The notes below the pieces were generated by a model. The model was not told where the DNA came from. It saw only the letters and a program-made list of their open reading frames with translations, and did not search any database. This document shows, one piece after another, positions 8,745 through 17,088 of a DNA stretch of 64,000 nucleotides (its first letter is position 1; each line of letters begins with the position of its first letter). The DNA is from Roseomonas sp. CECT 9278. Its GTDB lineage: Bacteria; Pseudomonadota; Alphaproteobacteria; Acetobacterales; Acetobacteraceae. The stretch lies in NCBI RefSeq assembly GCF_918698155.1, contig NZ_CAKKLX010000002.1, positions 62,001-126,000 on the forward strand. The letters are read 5' to 3'. The position numbers were made by a program, and so were the translations under genes.

Positions 8745-9524
8745 TCAGGCGCCGGCGTCGTTCAGCGCCCAGTCATAGGCATGCCCGGCGATGCCGGTGG
8801 CCTGCGCCAGCCGCGCGGCCAGCGGTGGCGCGGCATGGCGGCGCAGATGCGCGATCACGCCCGCATCGTCGCCGCCGAAATCCTCGCGGAACCACTGGTA
8901 GATCGACGACACCCGCAGCCGCCCGTCGGGCTGCACGCTGACGCCGCGCGGATGGTTGACGAAGGCGCGCGCGGCATCGTCCAACTCGGCCTCCAGCGTC
9001 GCGGCGCGGAAGGCGCGCGGGCGCAGGTCGGGGCAGCCGATCGACGCGCAATTCACGGCGTAGTGCACCCGCGGGTCGCGAAAGGTGGGGCGCATCACCC
9101 CGTGCTCGATATCGTCCAGCGACATCGCGCGCCCTTCCACCGTGACCAGCCGCGTGCGCCACGGCCCGTTGAACTGCCGCGGGTCGAAGGGCACGCCGGT
9201 CGACCGGATGTCGCGGATCGATCGCACCGGGTAGCGATCCAGCACCACCTTCAGCGTCAGCGCGTTGTACAGGTTGGCCCAGAAGGCGAAGGCCTCGGCG
9301 CGTGCCATGGACGAGGGCCGGCGCGTCGCGGCCTCGGCGATCCAAGCGTCCAGCGCCGCCATGTCGGCGCCCGAGGCCTTCCAGCGCGCATAGGCCACCC
9401 GCGCCACGCCATCCCCATGCATCGACACATGCCGCCCGAGCAGCGCATCGAGCGACGCCTCCGCCGCCGCCGCGTGGAACGGCAGGGCAAGCAGCGGCAG
9501 CAGGCGGCGGGTCGTTTGGGTCAT
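8745..9524 (-). CDS. DUF547 domain protein, exported
   Basis: A 259-residue protein of the DUF547 family. A short signal (RRLLPLLALPFHAAAAEA) is followed by the family's markers: FWANLYNALTLKVVLDRYPV, DDIEHGVMRP, VHYAVNCASIGCPDL and a late SSIYQWFREDFGG. DUF547 has remote similarity to papain-like/transglutaminase folds, and the conserved NCASIGCP motif is its hallmark, but function is not established. The ATG at 9524 was chosen because the in-frame extension upstream is Pro/Arg-rich and would bury the signal peptide. It diverges from the ABC receptor at 9651. Confidence 0.85.
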   Translation of the reverse strand: MTQTTRRLLPLLALPFHAAAAEASLDALLGRHVSMHGDGVARVAYARWKASGADMAALDAWIAEAATRRPSSMARAEAFAFWANLYNALTLKVVLDRYPVRSIRDIRSTGVPFDPRQFNGPWRTRLVTVEGRAMSLDDIEHGVMRPTFRDPRVHYAVNCASIGCPDLRPRAFRAATLEAELDDAARAFVNHPRGVSVQPDGRLRVSSIYQWFREDFGGDDAGVIAHLRRHAAPPLAARLAQATGIAGHAYDWALNDAGA

Positions 9525-9650
9525 CTTCGGCTCCGCCGGGGGTTCGCCGCGTGGCGGTCCAGGGTTACGCCCGCGCGGGCGGGTTCTCATTCTGGAGCGG
9601 GCGGTCCAATATCAACCACCGCCCCAGCCGGCGCCACCGGGAGACCCGCC

Positions 9651-11246
9651 ATGTTCCTTCGCACCGCCTGCGCCCTGCTGCTGGCCGCCGCCGCCCTGGC
9701 CGCGCCGGCCATGGCCCAGCCCATCCCGCCCGAGCGCATCCTGCGCATGGTCCCCAACGCCGACCTGCAGACGCTGGACCCGATCAACACCACCGCCGGC
9801 GTCGTGCAGTCCCACGCGCACATGATCTACGACCAGCTCTTCGGCCGCGACGCGAACCAGCGCCCGCAGCCGCAGATGGTGCGCGATTTCGCGGTCACGC
9901 CCGATGCCCTGACCTGGACCTTCACCCTGCGCGACGGCCTGGCCTTCCACGACGGCGCGCCGGTGACGGCGACGGATGTGGTCGCCTCGCTGCGCCGCTG
10001 GGGCGCGCGCGACCCGCATGGCCGCCAGATCCTCGCGATCACCGAGGCACTCACCGCCGAGCCCGACGGCAAGACCATCACCTGGAAGCTGCGCCGGCCC
10101 TATGGGCTGATGCTGGATGCGCTGTCCAAGCCGGCCGGCAACATGCCCGCCATCATGCCCGCGCGCGTCGCCGCCACCGACCCCTTCACCAACATCACCG
10201 AGACGATCGGCTCCGGCCCCTTCATCTTCGTCCGCGATGAATGGATCCCCGGGTCGCGCGTGGTCTATCGCCGCAACCCGGCCTATGTGCCGCGCAGCGA
10301 ACCGGCCTCCGGCACCGCGGGCGGCAAGGTCGCGCATGTCGATCGCGTCGAATGGCTGAACATCGCCAACGCCCAGACCGCGGTGCTGGCGCTGATCCAG
10401 AACGAGCTCGACTACATCGAGAGCCCCGGCGTGGACTTCCTGCCGATGCTCCAGCGCCGCGGCATGCGCATCATCCGCACCAATACGCTGGGCGCGCCTG
10501 GCATGATCCGGATGAACCACATCCACCCGCCCTTCAACGACGCCCGCGCCCGCCAGGCGCTGATGCTGCTGGTGAACCAGGAGGAAATCCTCCAGGCGAT
10601 GTTCCCCGAGCCGTCGCTGTACCAGGTCTGCCACGCCTTCTTCGTGTGTGGCTCTCCGCAGGAATCCAATGCCGGCGTGCCGGCGGGCCTGGGTTCGCCC
10701 GCCGCGCGCGAACGTGCGCGCGCCCTGCTGCGTGAATCCGGCTATGACGGCACGCCCATCGTCATCATGGACCCGACCGACAACCCCTTCGTGCATGCCG
10801 CGACCCTGGTGCTGGCGCAGCAGATACAGTCCATCGGCTTCCGGACGGATGTGCAGGCGATGGACTTCGCCTCCATGGCCGGGCGGCGCGCCAATCGCCG
10901 ACCGCCGGCCGAAGGTGGGTGGCATATCGGGCTGACCTTCTGGAACGGCCTGGGTGCATCGGACCCCGTCGGCAACGTGCCCATGCAGGCATCCTGCGAA
11001 CGCGCCTGGCCGGGCTGGCCCTGCGACCCGCAGCACCAGGCGCTGATCGACGCCTTCCCCTACGCCGCCAACGACGCCGAACGCACCCGCATCCTGACGC
11101 AACTGCACGAGAGCGCGTACCGGCTGGTGCCCTACGTGCCCTATGGGCAGTGGTACCTGCCCTCCGCCATCACGCCGCGCATCTCGGACGTGCTGGCGAT
11201 GCCGGGGATCATCATTGCGTGGAACATCCGCAAGGCGGCACGGTAG
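9651..11246 (+). CDS. ABC transporter substrate-binding protein, peptide/nickel type (SBP_bac_5)
   Basis: A 531-residue periplasmic receptor with a signal peptide (MFLRTACALLLAAAALAAPAMAQ). The family core is clear: LRMVPNADLQTLDPINTTAG, DQLFGRD, WTFTLRDGLAFHDGAPVTATDVVASLRRW and IGSGPFIFVRDEW. Relatives bind oligopeptides, nickel chelates, opines or oligosaccharides. No permease or ATPase gene is adjacent, so it is an orphan receptor in this window. A CGGGAGA site precedes the ATG. A double-hairpin repeat follows the stop. Confidence 0.9.
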   Translation: MFLRTACALLLAAAALAAPAMAQPIPPERILRMVPNADLQTLDPINTTAGVVQSHAHMIYDQLFGRDANQRPQPQMVRDFAVTPDALTWTFTLRDGLAFHDGAPVTATDVVASLRRWGARDPHGRQILAITEALTAEPDGKTITWKLRRPYGLMLDALSKPAGNMPAIMPARVAATDPFTNITETIGSGPFIFVRDEWIPGSRVVYRRNPAYVPRSEPASGTAGGKVAHVDRVEWLNIANAQTAVLALIQNELDYIESPGVDFLPMLQRRGMRIIRTNTLGAPGMIRMNHIHPPFNDARARQALMLLVNQEEILQAMFPEPSLYQVCHAFFVCGSPQESNAGVPAGLGSPAARERARALLRESGYDGTPIVIMDPTDNPFVHAATLVLAQQIQSIGFRTDVQAMDFASMAGRRANRRPPAEGGWHIGLTFWNGLGASDPVGNVPMQASCERAWPGWPCDPQHQALIDAFPYAANDAERTRILTQLHESAYRLVPYVPYGQWYLPSAITPRISDVLAMPGIIIAWNIRKAAR

Positions 11247-11250
11247 GAAC

Positions 11251-11299
11251 GAGGGGCCTTGCCCCTCGCGCTCCCCACCAAGGGGCAACCGCCCCTTGG
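11251..11299 (+). repeat. Double-hairpin intergenic repeat, copy B
   Basis: Starts 5 nt after the ABC-receptor stop codon. Hairpin one is GAGGGGC / GCCCCTC (11251-11267, 3-nt loop). Hairpin two is CCAAGGGGC / GCCCCTTGG (11278-11299, 4-nt loop). The two are joined through CTCCCCACCA. It is the same design and orientation as copies A and C. Confidence 0.75.
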
Positions 11300-11346
11300 A
11301 ACCGGGGGAACGTAACGGGGGGTCCCCGACGAGCGAAAGCCGGGAC

Positions 11347-12819
11347 ATGAACACCGCATCGCGACGTGCCTTGCTGCTGGGCGCCACCGCAACACTCGCG
11401 GCTTGCGCGCGCGAACCGGTGGCCGACCTCGCGCTGCTGTACAACCCGGCGGCACAGAACCACGGCATCGACCGCAACCCGATCATCGTCATCCCGGGCC
11501 TGCTCGGCAGCCGCCTGCGCGACCCGGCCTCGGGCCGCATCGTCTGGGGCGCCTTCGACGGCAACGCCGCCGACCCCGGCACCGCCGATGGCGCACGCCT
11601 GGTGGCACTGCCCTTCACCGACATGATGAACACGCCGGGCAGCGCGGTCGCGGCGGACGGCGTGCTCGACCGCGTGCGCATCCGCGTGGCCGGCATCCCG
11701 ATCGCGCTGCAGGCCTATGCCGAGATCCTCAGCACGCTCGGCGTCGGCGGCTATCGCGACGAAGCCCTCGGCCTGGGCGGCCAGGTCAACTACGGCAACG
11801 ACCACTTCACCTGCTTCCAGTTCGCCTATGACTGGCGCCAGGACAACGTGGTGAACGCCCGCCGCCTGATCGCCTTCATGCGGGAAAAGCGCGCCTTCGT
11901 GCAGGGCGAATACGCGCGGCGCTACGGCGTGCGCGACGCGCCGGTGAAGTTCGACATCGTCGCGCATTCCATGGGGGGCATCGTCGCGCGCTACGCCATG
12001 ATGTATGGCGGCGCCGACCTGCCGGCGAATGGCAGCCTGCCGCCGCTCACCTGGGAAGGGGCGGGCATGATGGGCCGGCTGATCCAGGTGGGCACGCCCA
12101 ATGGCGGGTCGCTCGACGGCTTCCGCGTGCTGGTCGATGGGCGCGACTTCGGCTCGCCGATCGTGCCGCGCTACAGCCCGGCCATTCTCGGCACCATGCC
12201 ATCGCTGTACCAGCTGCTGCCGCGCCCGCGCTCGCGCCCGGTTGTGCTGGCGGGCACCGATACGGCGGTCGACACCTACGACCCGGCGCTGTGGCAACGC
12301 ATGGGGTGGGGCATCGCCAAGCCCGGCATCGATGCCGACCTCGCTCAGCTCATGCCCGACGTGGCCGGCGCCGAGGAACGCCGCCGCATCGCCATCGCGC
12401 TGCAGGCGCGGCTGCTGGCCCGCGCGCGCGCCTTCGCCGCCGCCATGGACCGCCCCGCCGCCATCCCGGCGGGCACCGAACTGATGATCGTGGCCGGCGA
12501 CGCCCTGCCGACCACCGAACGCTACGCCGCCAACCCCGCGACCGGCGCCATCGTGCAAGTGGCGACAGCGCCGGGCGATGGCCTGGTGCTGCGCGATTCC
12601 GCCCTGCTTGATGCGCGCCAAGGCCAGGACCCGGCGGCGCGCAGCCCCGGCGTGGTCAGCCCGATGGATTTCCGCCGCGCGCTGTTCCTGCCGCGCGAGC
12701 ATCTGGAGATCACCCGCGACCCGACCTTCCGCAACAACATCCTGTACTGGCTGCTGGAGGAACCGCGGACCGGCGTCAGGACGGCAGGAACGACAGCGCC
12801 AGCCCAGCCGCGGCGCTGA
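11347..12819 (+). CDS. LCAT-like lipase/acyltransferase lipoprotein
   Basis: A 490-residue alpha/beta-hydrolase. The N terminus (RRALLLGATATLAAC) ends in a lipobox-like LAAC, so it is probably lipid-anchored. NPIIVIPGLLGSRL gives the oxyanion-strand motif of lecithin:cholesterol acyltransferases. The nucleophile elbow is AHSMGG with Ser208, preceded by FAYDWRQDN, another LCAT-family marker. The acid and base residues are not assigned. It probably hydrolyses or transfers acyl chains of phospholipids at the cell surface. Its last 44 nt overlap the convergent chrA gene. Confidence 0.82.
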   Translation: MNTASRRALLLGATATLAACAREPVADLALLYNPAAQNHGIDRNPIIVIPGLLGSRLRDPASGRIVWGAFDGNAADPGTADGARLVALPFTDMMNTPGSAVAADGVLDRVRIRVAGIPIALQAYAEILSTLGVGGYRDEALGLGGQVNYGNDHFTCFQFAYDWRQDNVVNARRLIAFMREKRAFVQGEYARRYGVRDAPVKFDIVAHSMGGIVARYAMMYGGADLPANGSLPPLTWEGAGMMGRLIQVGTPNGGSLDGFRVLVDGRDFGSPIVPRYSPAILGTMPSLYQLLPRPRSRPVVLAGTDTAVDTYDPALWQRMGWGIAKPGIDADLAQLMPDVAGAEERRRIAIALQARLLARARAFAAAMDRPAAIPAGTELMIVAGDALPTTERYAANPATGAIVQVATAPGDGLVLRDSALLDARQGQDPAARSPGVVSPMDFRRALFLPREHLEITRDPTFRNNILYWLLEEPRTGVRTAGTTAPAQPRR

Positions 12820-14098
12820 TCGCGAGCGTCCGCGCCAGGCCCTGCTTCAGCCCGAACAGCAGCACCGCCGCCAGCACCGCGAGCGCCAGCGCGCTGGGCT
12901 GCAGCGTGGACCACACCGGCACGTCGATCGCCGCCGGGCCGACCGGCACGCGGTTCACCTGCGCGAAGACCACGCGCAGCCCGAACCACAGCGCCAGGTT
13001 CGCGATCACGCCGACCACCGCCGCCGTGACGCCCGCCAGCGCGCCCTTCAGCCGCGGCTGGTCGTGCATGCGTTCGACGAAGGGCGCGCCCAGGAAGATC
13101 CAGGCGAAGCAGGGCGCGAAGGTGACCCACAGCGTGACCAGGCTGGCCGCCACGCCGCCCAGCACGCCATCGGCGCGGTAGCCGGCCAGGAAGCCCACGA
13201 ATTGCAGCACCAGGATCAGCGGGCCGGGGGTGGTTTCCGCCAGGCCCAGGCCGGCCAGCATCTCGGGCGCGGTCAGCCAGCGGAAATTCTCCACCGCCTC
13301 CTGCGCGACATAGGCCAGCACCGCATAGGCGCCGCCGAAGGTGACCACCGCCATCTTCGAGAAGAACCACGCGACATCGCCATAGACGCCCGCACCGAAC
13401 AGCAGCGCCACCGGCCAGACCCACATCGCCACCGCGATCAGCCCTGCGCGGCGCGCCGCCGGCGCCATGCGCGCGATGCGGTCGGGGTCGGCCGCCAGCG
13501 CGGCATCGAGCAGCGCGGGTGGGCCGTCCTTCGCCTTGCCATGGCCCCCGGCGGCGAAGGCGCCCGGCGCGGCATAGCCGACCGCGAGCGCGGCCAGCAC
13601 CACCAGCGGGAAGGGCAGGTTGAAGACCGCCAGCGCCAGGAAGGCCGCGCCCGCCAACAGCCACGGCGCGCTGCCCTTCAGCGCGCGCTTGGCCACCCGC
13701 AGCAGCGCTTCCACCACCAGCACCAGCACCGCGCATTTCAGGCCGAAGAACAGCGCGGCGACGATCGGCACCTCGCCCAGCGTGGCGTAGATGATGGACA
13801 GCGCCAGCATCACCGCGGCGCCAGGGATGATGAACAACAGCCCCGCGACCAGCCCGCCGCGCACGCCATGCATCAGCCAGCCGAGGTAGGTCGCGAGCTG
13901 CTGCGCCTCCGGCCCCGGCAGCAGCATGCAGAAGTTCAGCGCATGCAGGAACCGCGCGTCGGAGACCCAGTGGCGGTCGTCCACCACCTCGCGGTGCATC
14001 ACCGCGATCTGCGCGGCCGGCCCGCCAAAGGACAGCAGGCCGACGCGCAGCCACACGCGCACGGCTTCGGCGAAGGTCGGGAAGGCGGGCGTGGTCAT
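12776..14098 (-). CDS. chrA: Chromate transporter ChrA
   Basis: A 440-residue inner-membrane protein made of two homologous halves. Each begins with the chromate-transporter signature, SFGGPAAQIAVM in the first half and TFGGAYAVLAYVAQEAV in the second, and has about six hydrophobic segments. LLPGPEAQQLATYLGW is the conserved P-G-P motif, repeated as TTPGPLILVLQFVGF. ChrA exports chromate using the membrane potential. The ATG at 14098 overlaps the upstream chrB-like stop by 4 nt (ATGA), so the two are translationally coupled. Its 3' end overlaps the convergent lipase gene by 44 nt. Confidence 0.93.
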   Translation of the reverse strand: MTTPAFPTFAEAVRVWLRVGLLSFGGPAAQIAVMHREVVDDRHWVSDARFLHALNFCMLLPGPEAQQLATYLGWLMHGVRGGLVAGLLFIIPGAAVMLALSIIYATLGEVPIVAALFFGLKCAVLVLVVEALLRVAKRALKGSAPWLLAGAAFLALAVFNLPFPLVVLAALAVGYAAPGAFAAGGHGKAKDGPPALLDAALAADPDRIARMAPAARRAGLIAVAMWVWPVALLFGAGVYGDVAWFFSKMAVVTFGGAYAVLAYVAQEAVENFRWLTAPEMLAGLGLAETTPGPLILVLQFVGFLAGYRADGVLGGVAASLVTLWVTFAPCFAWIFLGAPFVERMHDQPRLKGALAGVTAAVVGVIANLALWFGLRVVFAQVNRVPVGPAAIDVPVWSTLQPSALALAVLAAVLLFGLKQGLARTLAISAAAGLALSFLPS

Positions 14099-14913
14099 GC
14101 GGGTTTCCCGGGGGTGGGCCAGTTGTGGGTCTCGTCGGTCGCATCGCGTGCCCAACGATAGAAGGCATCGTACAGTGCGAGCCCGGCATCGAGCTGCACC
14201 AGGTCGTCGCGATGCATTCGCGACAGCCCCAGCGAGGCGGCGAGCAGCCCTGCAGCCTCGGGCGCCAGGTCCGCCCGCGCGGTATCCGCCCCGCGGACGA
14301 TCAGCGCGAGCCGGTCGAGTGCCGGCGTGTGCAGCGTGAATTCATCGAGCATCACGTCGAAGGTGCAGGATCCGCCGCGATGCGACCAGAAGACATCCTC
14401 GATGTCGAAGGGTGTCGCGCCGAAGCGATCGGCCACGGCGGCGACTTCCGAAGGGGCGACGAACAGGAACACCGCGGAGGGATCGACGAAGCGGCGGATC
14501 AGCCAGGGGCAGGCGATGCGGTCCACCTTCGGCCGCGCGCGTGTCACCCACAGCGTGCGGCCCTGCGTGTCGCGTGGCGGAACATGGGCGGGCTGTACCA
14601 GCGGCAGGCCGGCATCGCGCCAGCCCTCGAACCCGCCTTCGAGCGATTCCGCGGCCGCCCCCGCATGGCGCAGCCAGGCCGCGGCACCCTGGCTGAGCTT
14701 CAGCCCCTTCTGGCAGACCAGCACGGCGTCGCGCCCGGCGAAGGCGGCGGCCCAGTCGGCGACGTCGCGATGCGACCGCCGGATGCTGCCGGGGATGAAG
14801 CGCGGGTCGGCCGCCGCGTCCTCATCCGTGCGGACGTCGATCAGCACGGGGGAGTCGGGCAGCCCGATCCGGCGGACAAGCTGCGGGGCGGTGACGATGG
14901 TGGGAGCCGGCAT
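14095..14913 (-). CDS. Rhodanese-ChrB fusion, chromate resistance protein
   Basis: A 272-residue two-domain protein. Residues ~1-110 form a rhodanese-like domain (VLIDVRTDED, RFIPGSIRRSH) with a Cys in VLVCQKGLKLSQGAA at the active-loop position. Residues ~120-265 match the ChrB C-terminal domain (VTRARPKVDRIACPWLIRRF, SCTFDVMLDEF). ChrB proteins sense or aid resistance to chromate. Here the usual N-terminal ChrB part is replaced by a sulfurtransferase-like domain, so this may handle oxyanion or sulfur chemistry and not act as the regulator (inference). It is the first gene of the chr pair, followed by chrA with an ATGA overlap. Confidence 0.85.
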   Translation of the reverse strand: MPAPTIVTAPQLVRRIGLPDSPVLIDVRTDEDAAADPRFIPGSIRRSHRDVADWAAAFAGRDAVLVCQKGLKLSQGAAAWLRHAGAAAESLEGGFEGWRDAGLPLVQPAHVPPRDTQGRTLWVTRARPKVDRIACPWLIRRFVDPSAVFLFVAPSEVAAVADRFGATPFDIEDVFWSHRGGSCTFDVMLDEFTLHTPALDRLALIVRGADTARADLAPEAAGLLAASLGLSRMHRDDLVQLDAGLALYDAFYRWARDATDETHNWPTPGKPA

Positions 14914-14982
14914 GGGCGTCCTCTCCGTATGCGGGAGTTCTGGACGCGATGCTTCGGCCGAGGCCTCACGGGGTGATCGCGG

Positions 14983-15028
14983 ACATCCCCATGCAGGGTA
15001 TGTGGCGAAGCGCGTGGGGCAGTGTCAA
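14983..15028 (-). promoter_or_regulatory. Candidate chr promoter with dyad
   Basis: On the minus strand a perfect TTGACA (15028-15023) lies 110 nt upstream of the chrB-like ATG. It is followed 19-20 nt later by ACATAC or CATACC, inside an imperfect dyad ACATCCCC-ATGC-AGGGTATGT (14983-15003). The long spacer recalls metal-responsive MerR-type promoters, but no regulator gene is adjacent. Weak -10 match; hypothesis. Confidence 0.3.
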
Positions 15029-15057
15029 GCGCGGGCGCGTGGCAATCGCGCCCGCGC
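15029..15057 (-). terminator. Hairpin terminator after the chemoreceptor gene
   Basis: A perfect 11-bp inverted repeat (GCGCGGGCGCG / CGCGCCCGCGC) with a 7-nt loop lies 4 nt beyond the chemoreceptor stop codon, directly before the chr promoter candidate. It would separate the two minus-strand units. Confidence 0.55.
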
Positions 15058-15061
15058 CGCT

Positions 15062-17023
15062 TCAGGCGGCGCGCAGCCGCCCGATCAGGCCGCCCACCGC
15101 ATCGCGCAACCCATCGCCCTGGGCGCGCACCTGGGCGGCGCCGTCGCTCACCGCGCGGACCGAGGCCAGCGTCTCGCCCATCTCGGTCGCCACCTGGCCG
15201 GCCGAGGCCGAGGCGTCGTTGGTGCCCTCGGCCGCCTGCTGCACGGCGCGCGCGATCTCGCGCGTCGCCGCGCCCTGCTGCTCGATCGCGGCGGCGATGG
15301 CGGTCGCCACACTGTCCATGCGCTGGATCGTCTCGCCGATGGTCCGCACCGCGGCGACGGAGGCATTGGTCGCGGCCTGCATGGCGGTGATCTGGCTGGC
15401 GATCTCCTCGGTGGCGCGGGCGGTCTGGGCGGCCAGGGTCTTGACCTCGCTGGCGACCACGGCGAAGCCCTTGCCGGCCTCGCCGGCGCGCGCCGCCTCG
15501 ATCGTGGCGTTCAGCGCCAGCAGGTTGGTCTGCCCGGCGATGTCGTTGATCAGCCGCACCACGTCGCCGATCCGCCCGGCGGCCTCGGCCAGCGACTGCA
15601 CCGTGGCATCGGTGTTGCGCGACTGCTGCGCGGCCTCCCCGGCGACCGACGCGGCCTCGGCGATCTGCCGGCTGATCTCGGCGGTCGAGGCGGCCAGCTC
15701 CTCGGTCGCGGCAGCGACCGTCTGCACGTTGCTGGACGCGCGGCTGACGCCCTCGGCGGTCTGCGCGGCGGCGGCGTTCGAGCTTTCGGCGGTGGCGTTG
15801 AGGCGCCGCCCGGCATCGGCCAGGCCGCCCGCCGTGCCGGCCAGGCGCTGGGCGATGTCGGACAAGGCGGTCTCGACCTCGCTCGCCATGGCCTGGGTTG
15901 CCTGGTGGCGGGCGGTGGCCTCGCGTTCGCGCGCCGCGGCGCGTTCGCCGCGCAGGCGCTCGGCCTCGACCAGGCCTTGCTGGAACACCTCGACCGTGCG
16001 GGCCATGGCGCCGATCTCGTCGGTGCGGTCGCGGCCGGGCACGTCGGCAGCCAGCTCGCCCCCGGCCAGCGCCTGCATGCGCGCGGTCAGCCGCGTGACC
16101 GGCCGGGCGATCGAGCGCGCCACCAGCAGCCCGAGCAGCACCGCGACCGCCAGCAGCGCCGCGGCGGTGAACAGCACGAAGCGGATCGTCTCCATCCGCG
16201 CCGCGCCGATCGCGGCCGTGTCCACCGCCAGTTCGACGACGCCGATGGCATTGCCGCCGGCATCGCGCAGCGGGAAGGACAGCACCGCGAAGTCGCGCTC
16301 GCCGATGCGGGCTTCGCTGCGGATGCCCTGCTGGCGCATCGCCTCGGTCCGGGCGGCCGCGGTGGCGAGCTCGGCGCCGGCCGGCAGCGTGCTGCCGACA
16401 GGCTCGAAGCCCCGGTCGGTGGCGCGCAGGATGGCGATGTCGGTTCCGGTGGCGCTGCGCAGCCTGGCCAGCACCTCGGCGGAGAAGTTCATCGCGATGT
16501 CGACGGTGCCGATCACCCGGCCATCGGCGCGGATCGCCGCCGTGCCGAACAGGCTGACATCGTTCAGGCCGCGCTCCGGGCCGGCATGGGTGCGCCCGGT
16601 GCGCATCGCCGCGGGCACGGTATGCCGGCGGGCGGAGACATCGTCGCCATGCTGGTTGGGTTGCCAGACCCGCAGGAAGCTGACGGCCGGCGGCACCTGG
16701 ATGTTCAGCCGCTTGCTGGCGGCGGTCATGCCGGCCTGCGCGGGTTGCAGCAGCGCCAGCAGCGCGGCGCGGTCCTGCCGGGCCAGGGCTTCGGCGACCG
16801 GCGCCATGGCGGCGATCGCCTCGGCGGCGCTGGCGATCTCGCGCGTTTCGGCCTGCAGCGCGGCGTCGAAGGCGTTGCGCGCGGCGCCCAGCGACTGTTC
16901 GAGCTGCGCATCGGCGGCCTGCGTGTCCCGCAGCACAACCAGGGCGCCGAAGCCCAGGCAGGCGATCACGGCGATGGCAATGGCGGCAGCGGCGATGCGC
17001 GCGCCGATCGACTTCGGAAGCAT
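15062..17023 (-). CDS. Methyl-accepting chemotaxis protein
   Basis: A 653-residue chemoreceptor. A first membrane segment (about 10-31) is followed by a ~250-residue periplasmic sensor, with a Cache-like part around [18 protein letters not shown] second membrane segment (about 279-302) leads into a HAMP domain ([20 protein letters not shown], about 303-356). The cytoplasmic signalling hairpin (about 375-640) has the conserved tip around [20 protein letters not shown]. It passes ligand state to CheA/CheW at the pole. No CheB/CheR docking pentapeptide is seen at the end (LIGRLRAA). No che genes are near, so it is an orphan receptor. Confidence 0.93.
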   Translation of the reverse strand: MLPKSIGARIAAAAIAIAVIACLGFGALVVLRDTQAADAQLEQSLGAARNAFDAALQAETREIASAAEAIAAMAPVAEALARQDRAALLALLQPAQAGMTAASKRLNIQVPPAVSFLRVWQPNQHGDDVSARRHTVPAAMRTGRTHAGPERGLNDVSLFGTAAIRADGRVIGTVDIAMNFSAEVLARLRSATGTDIAILRATDRGFEPVGSTLPAGAELATAAARTEAMRQQGIRSEARIGERDFAVLSFPLRDAGGNAIGVVELAVDTAAIGAARMETIRFVLFTAAALLAVAVLLGLLVARSIARPVTRLTARMQALAGGELAADVPGRDRTDEIGAMARTVEVFQQGLVEAERLRGERAAAREREATARHQATQAMASEVETALSDIAQRLAGTAGGLADAGRRLNATAESSNAAAAQTAEGVSRASSNVQTVAAATEELAASTAEISRQIAEAASVAGEAAQQSRNTDATVQSLAEAAGRIGDVVRLINDIAGQTNLLALNATIEAARAGEAGKGFAVVASEVKTLAAQTARATEEIASQITAMQAATNASVAAVRTIGETIQRMDSVATAIAAAIEQQGAATREIARAVQQAAEGTNDASASAGQVATEMGETLASVRAVSDGAAQVRAQGDGLRDAVGGLIGRLRAA

Positions 17024-17088
17024 GACGAATTCCCGGCTCTGCAGGGGTCGCAGCCTGGCCGAGGAAGGTGAAGAAACCGCCTACCTGG

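Noticed and set aside
14327-17071. Long plus-strand frames across the chemoreceptor gene
   Set aside because: Gly/Arg/His- or Ser/Ala-rich composition without motifs; the opposite strand encodes complete HAMP and signalling domains.
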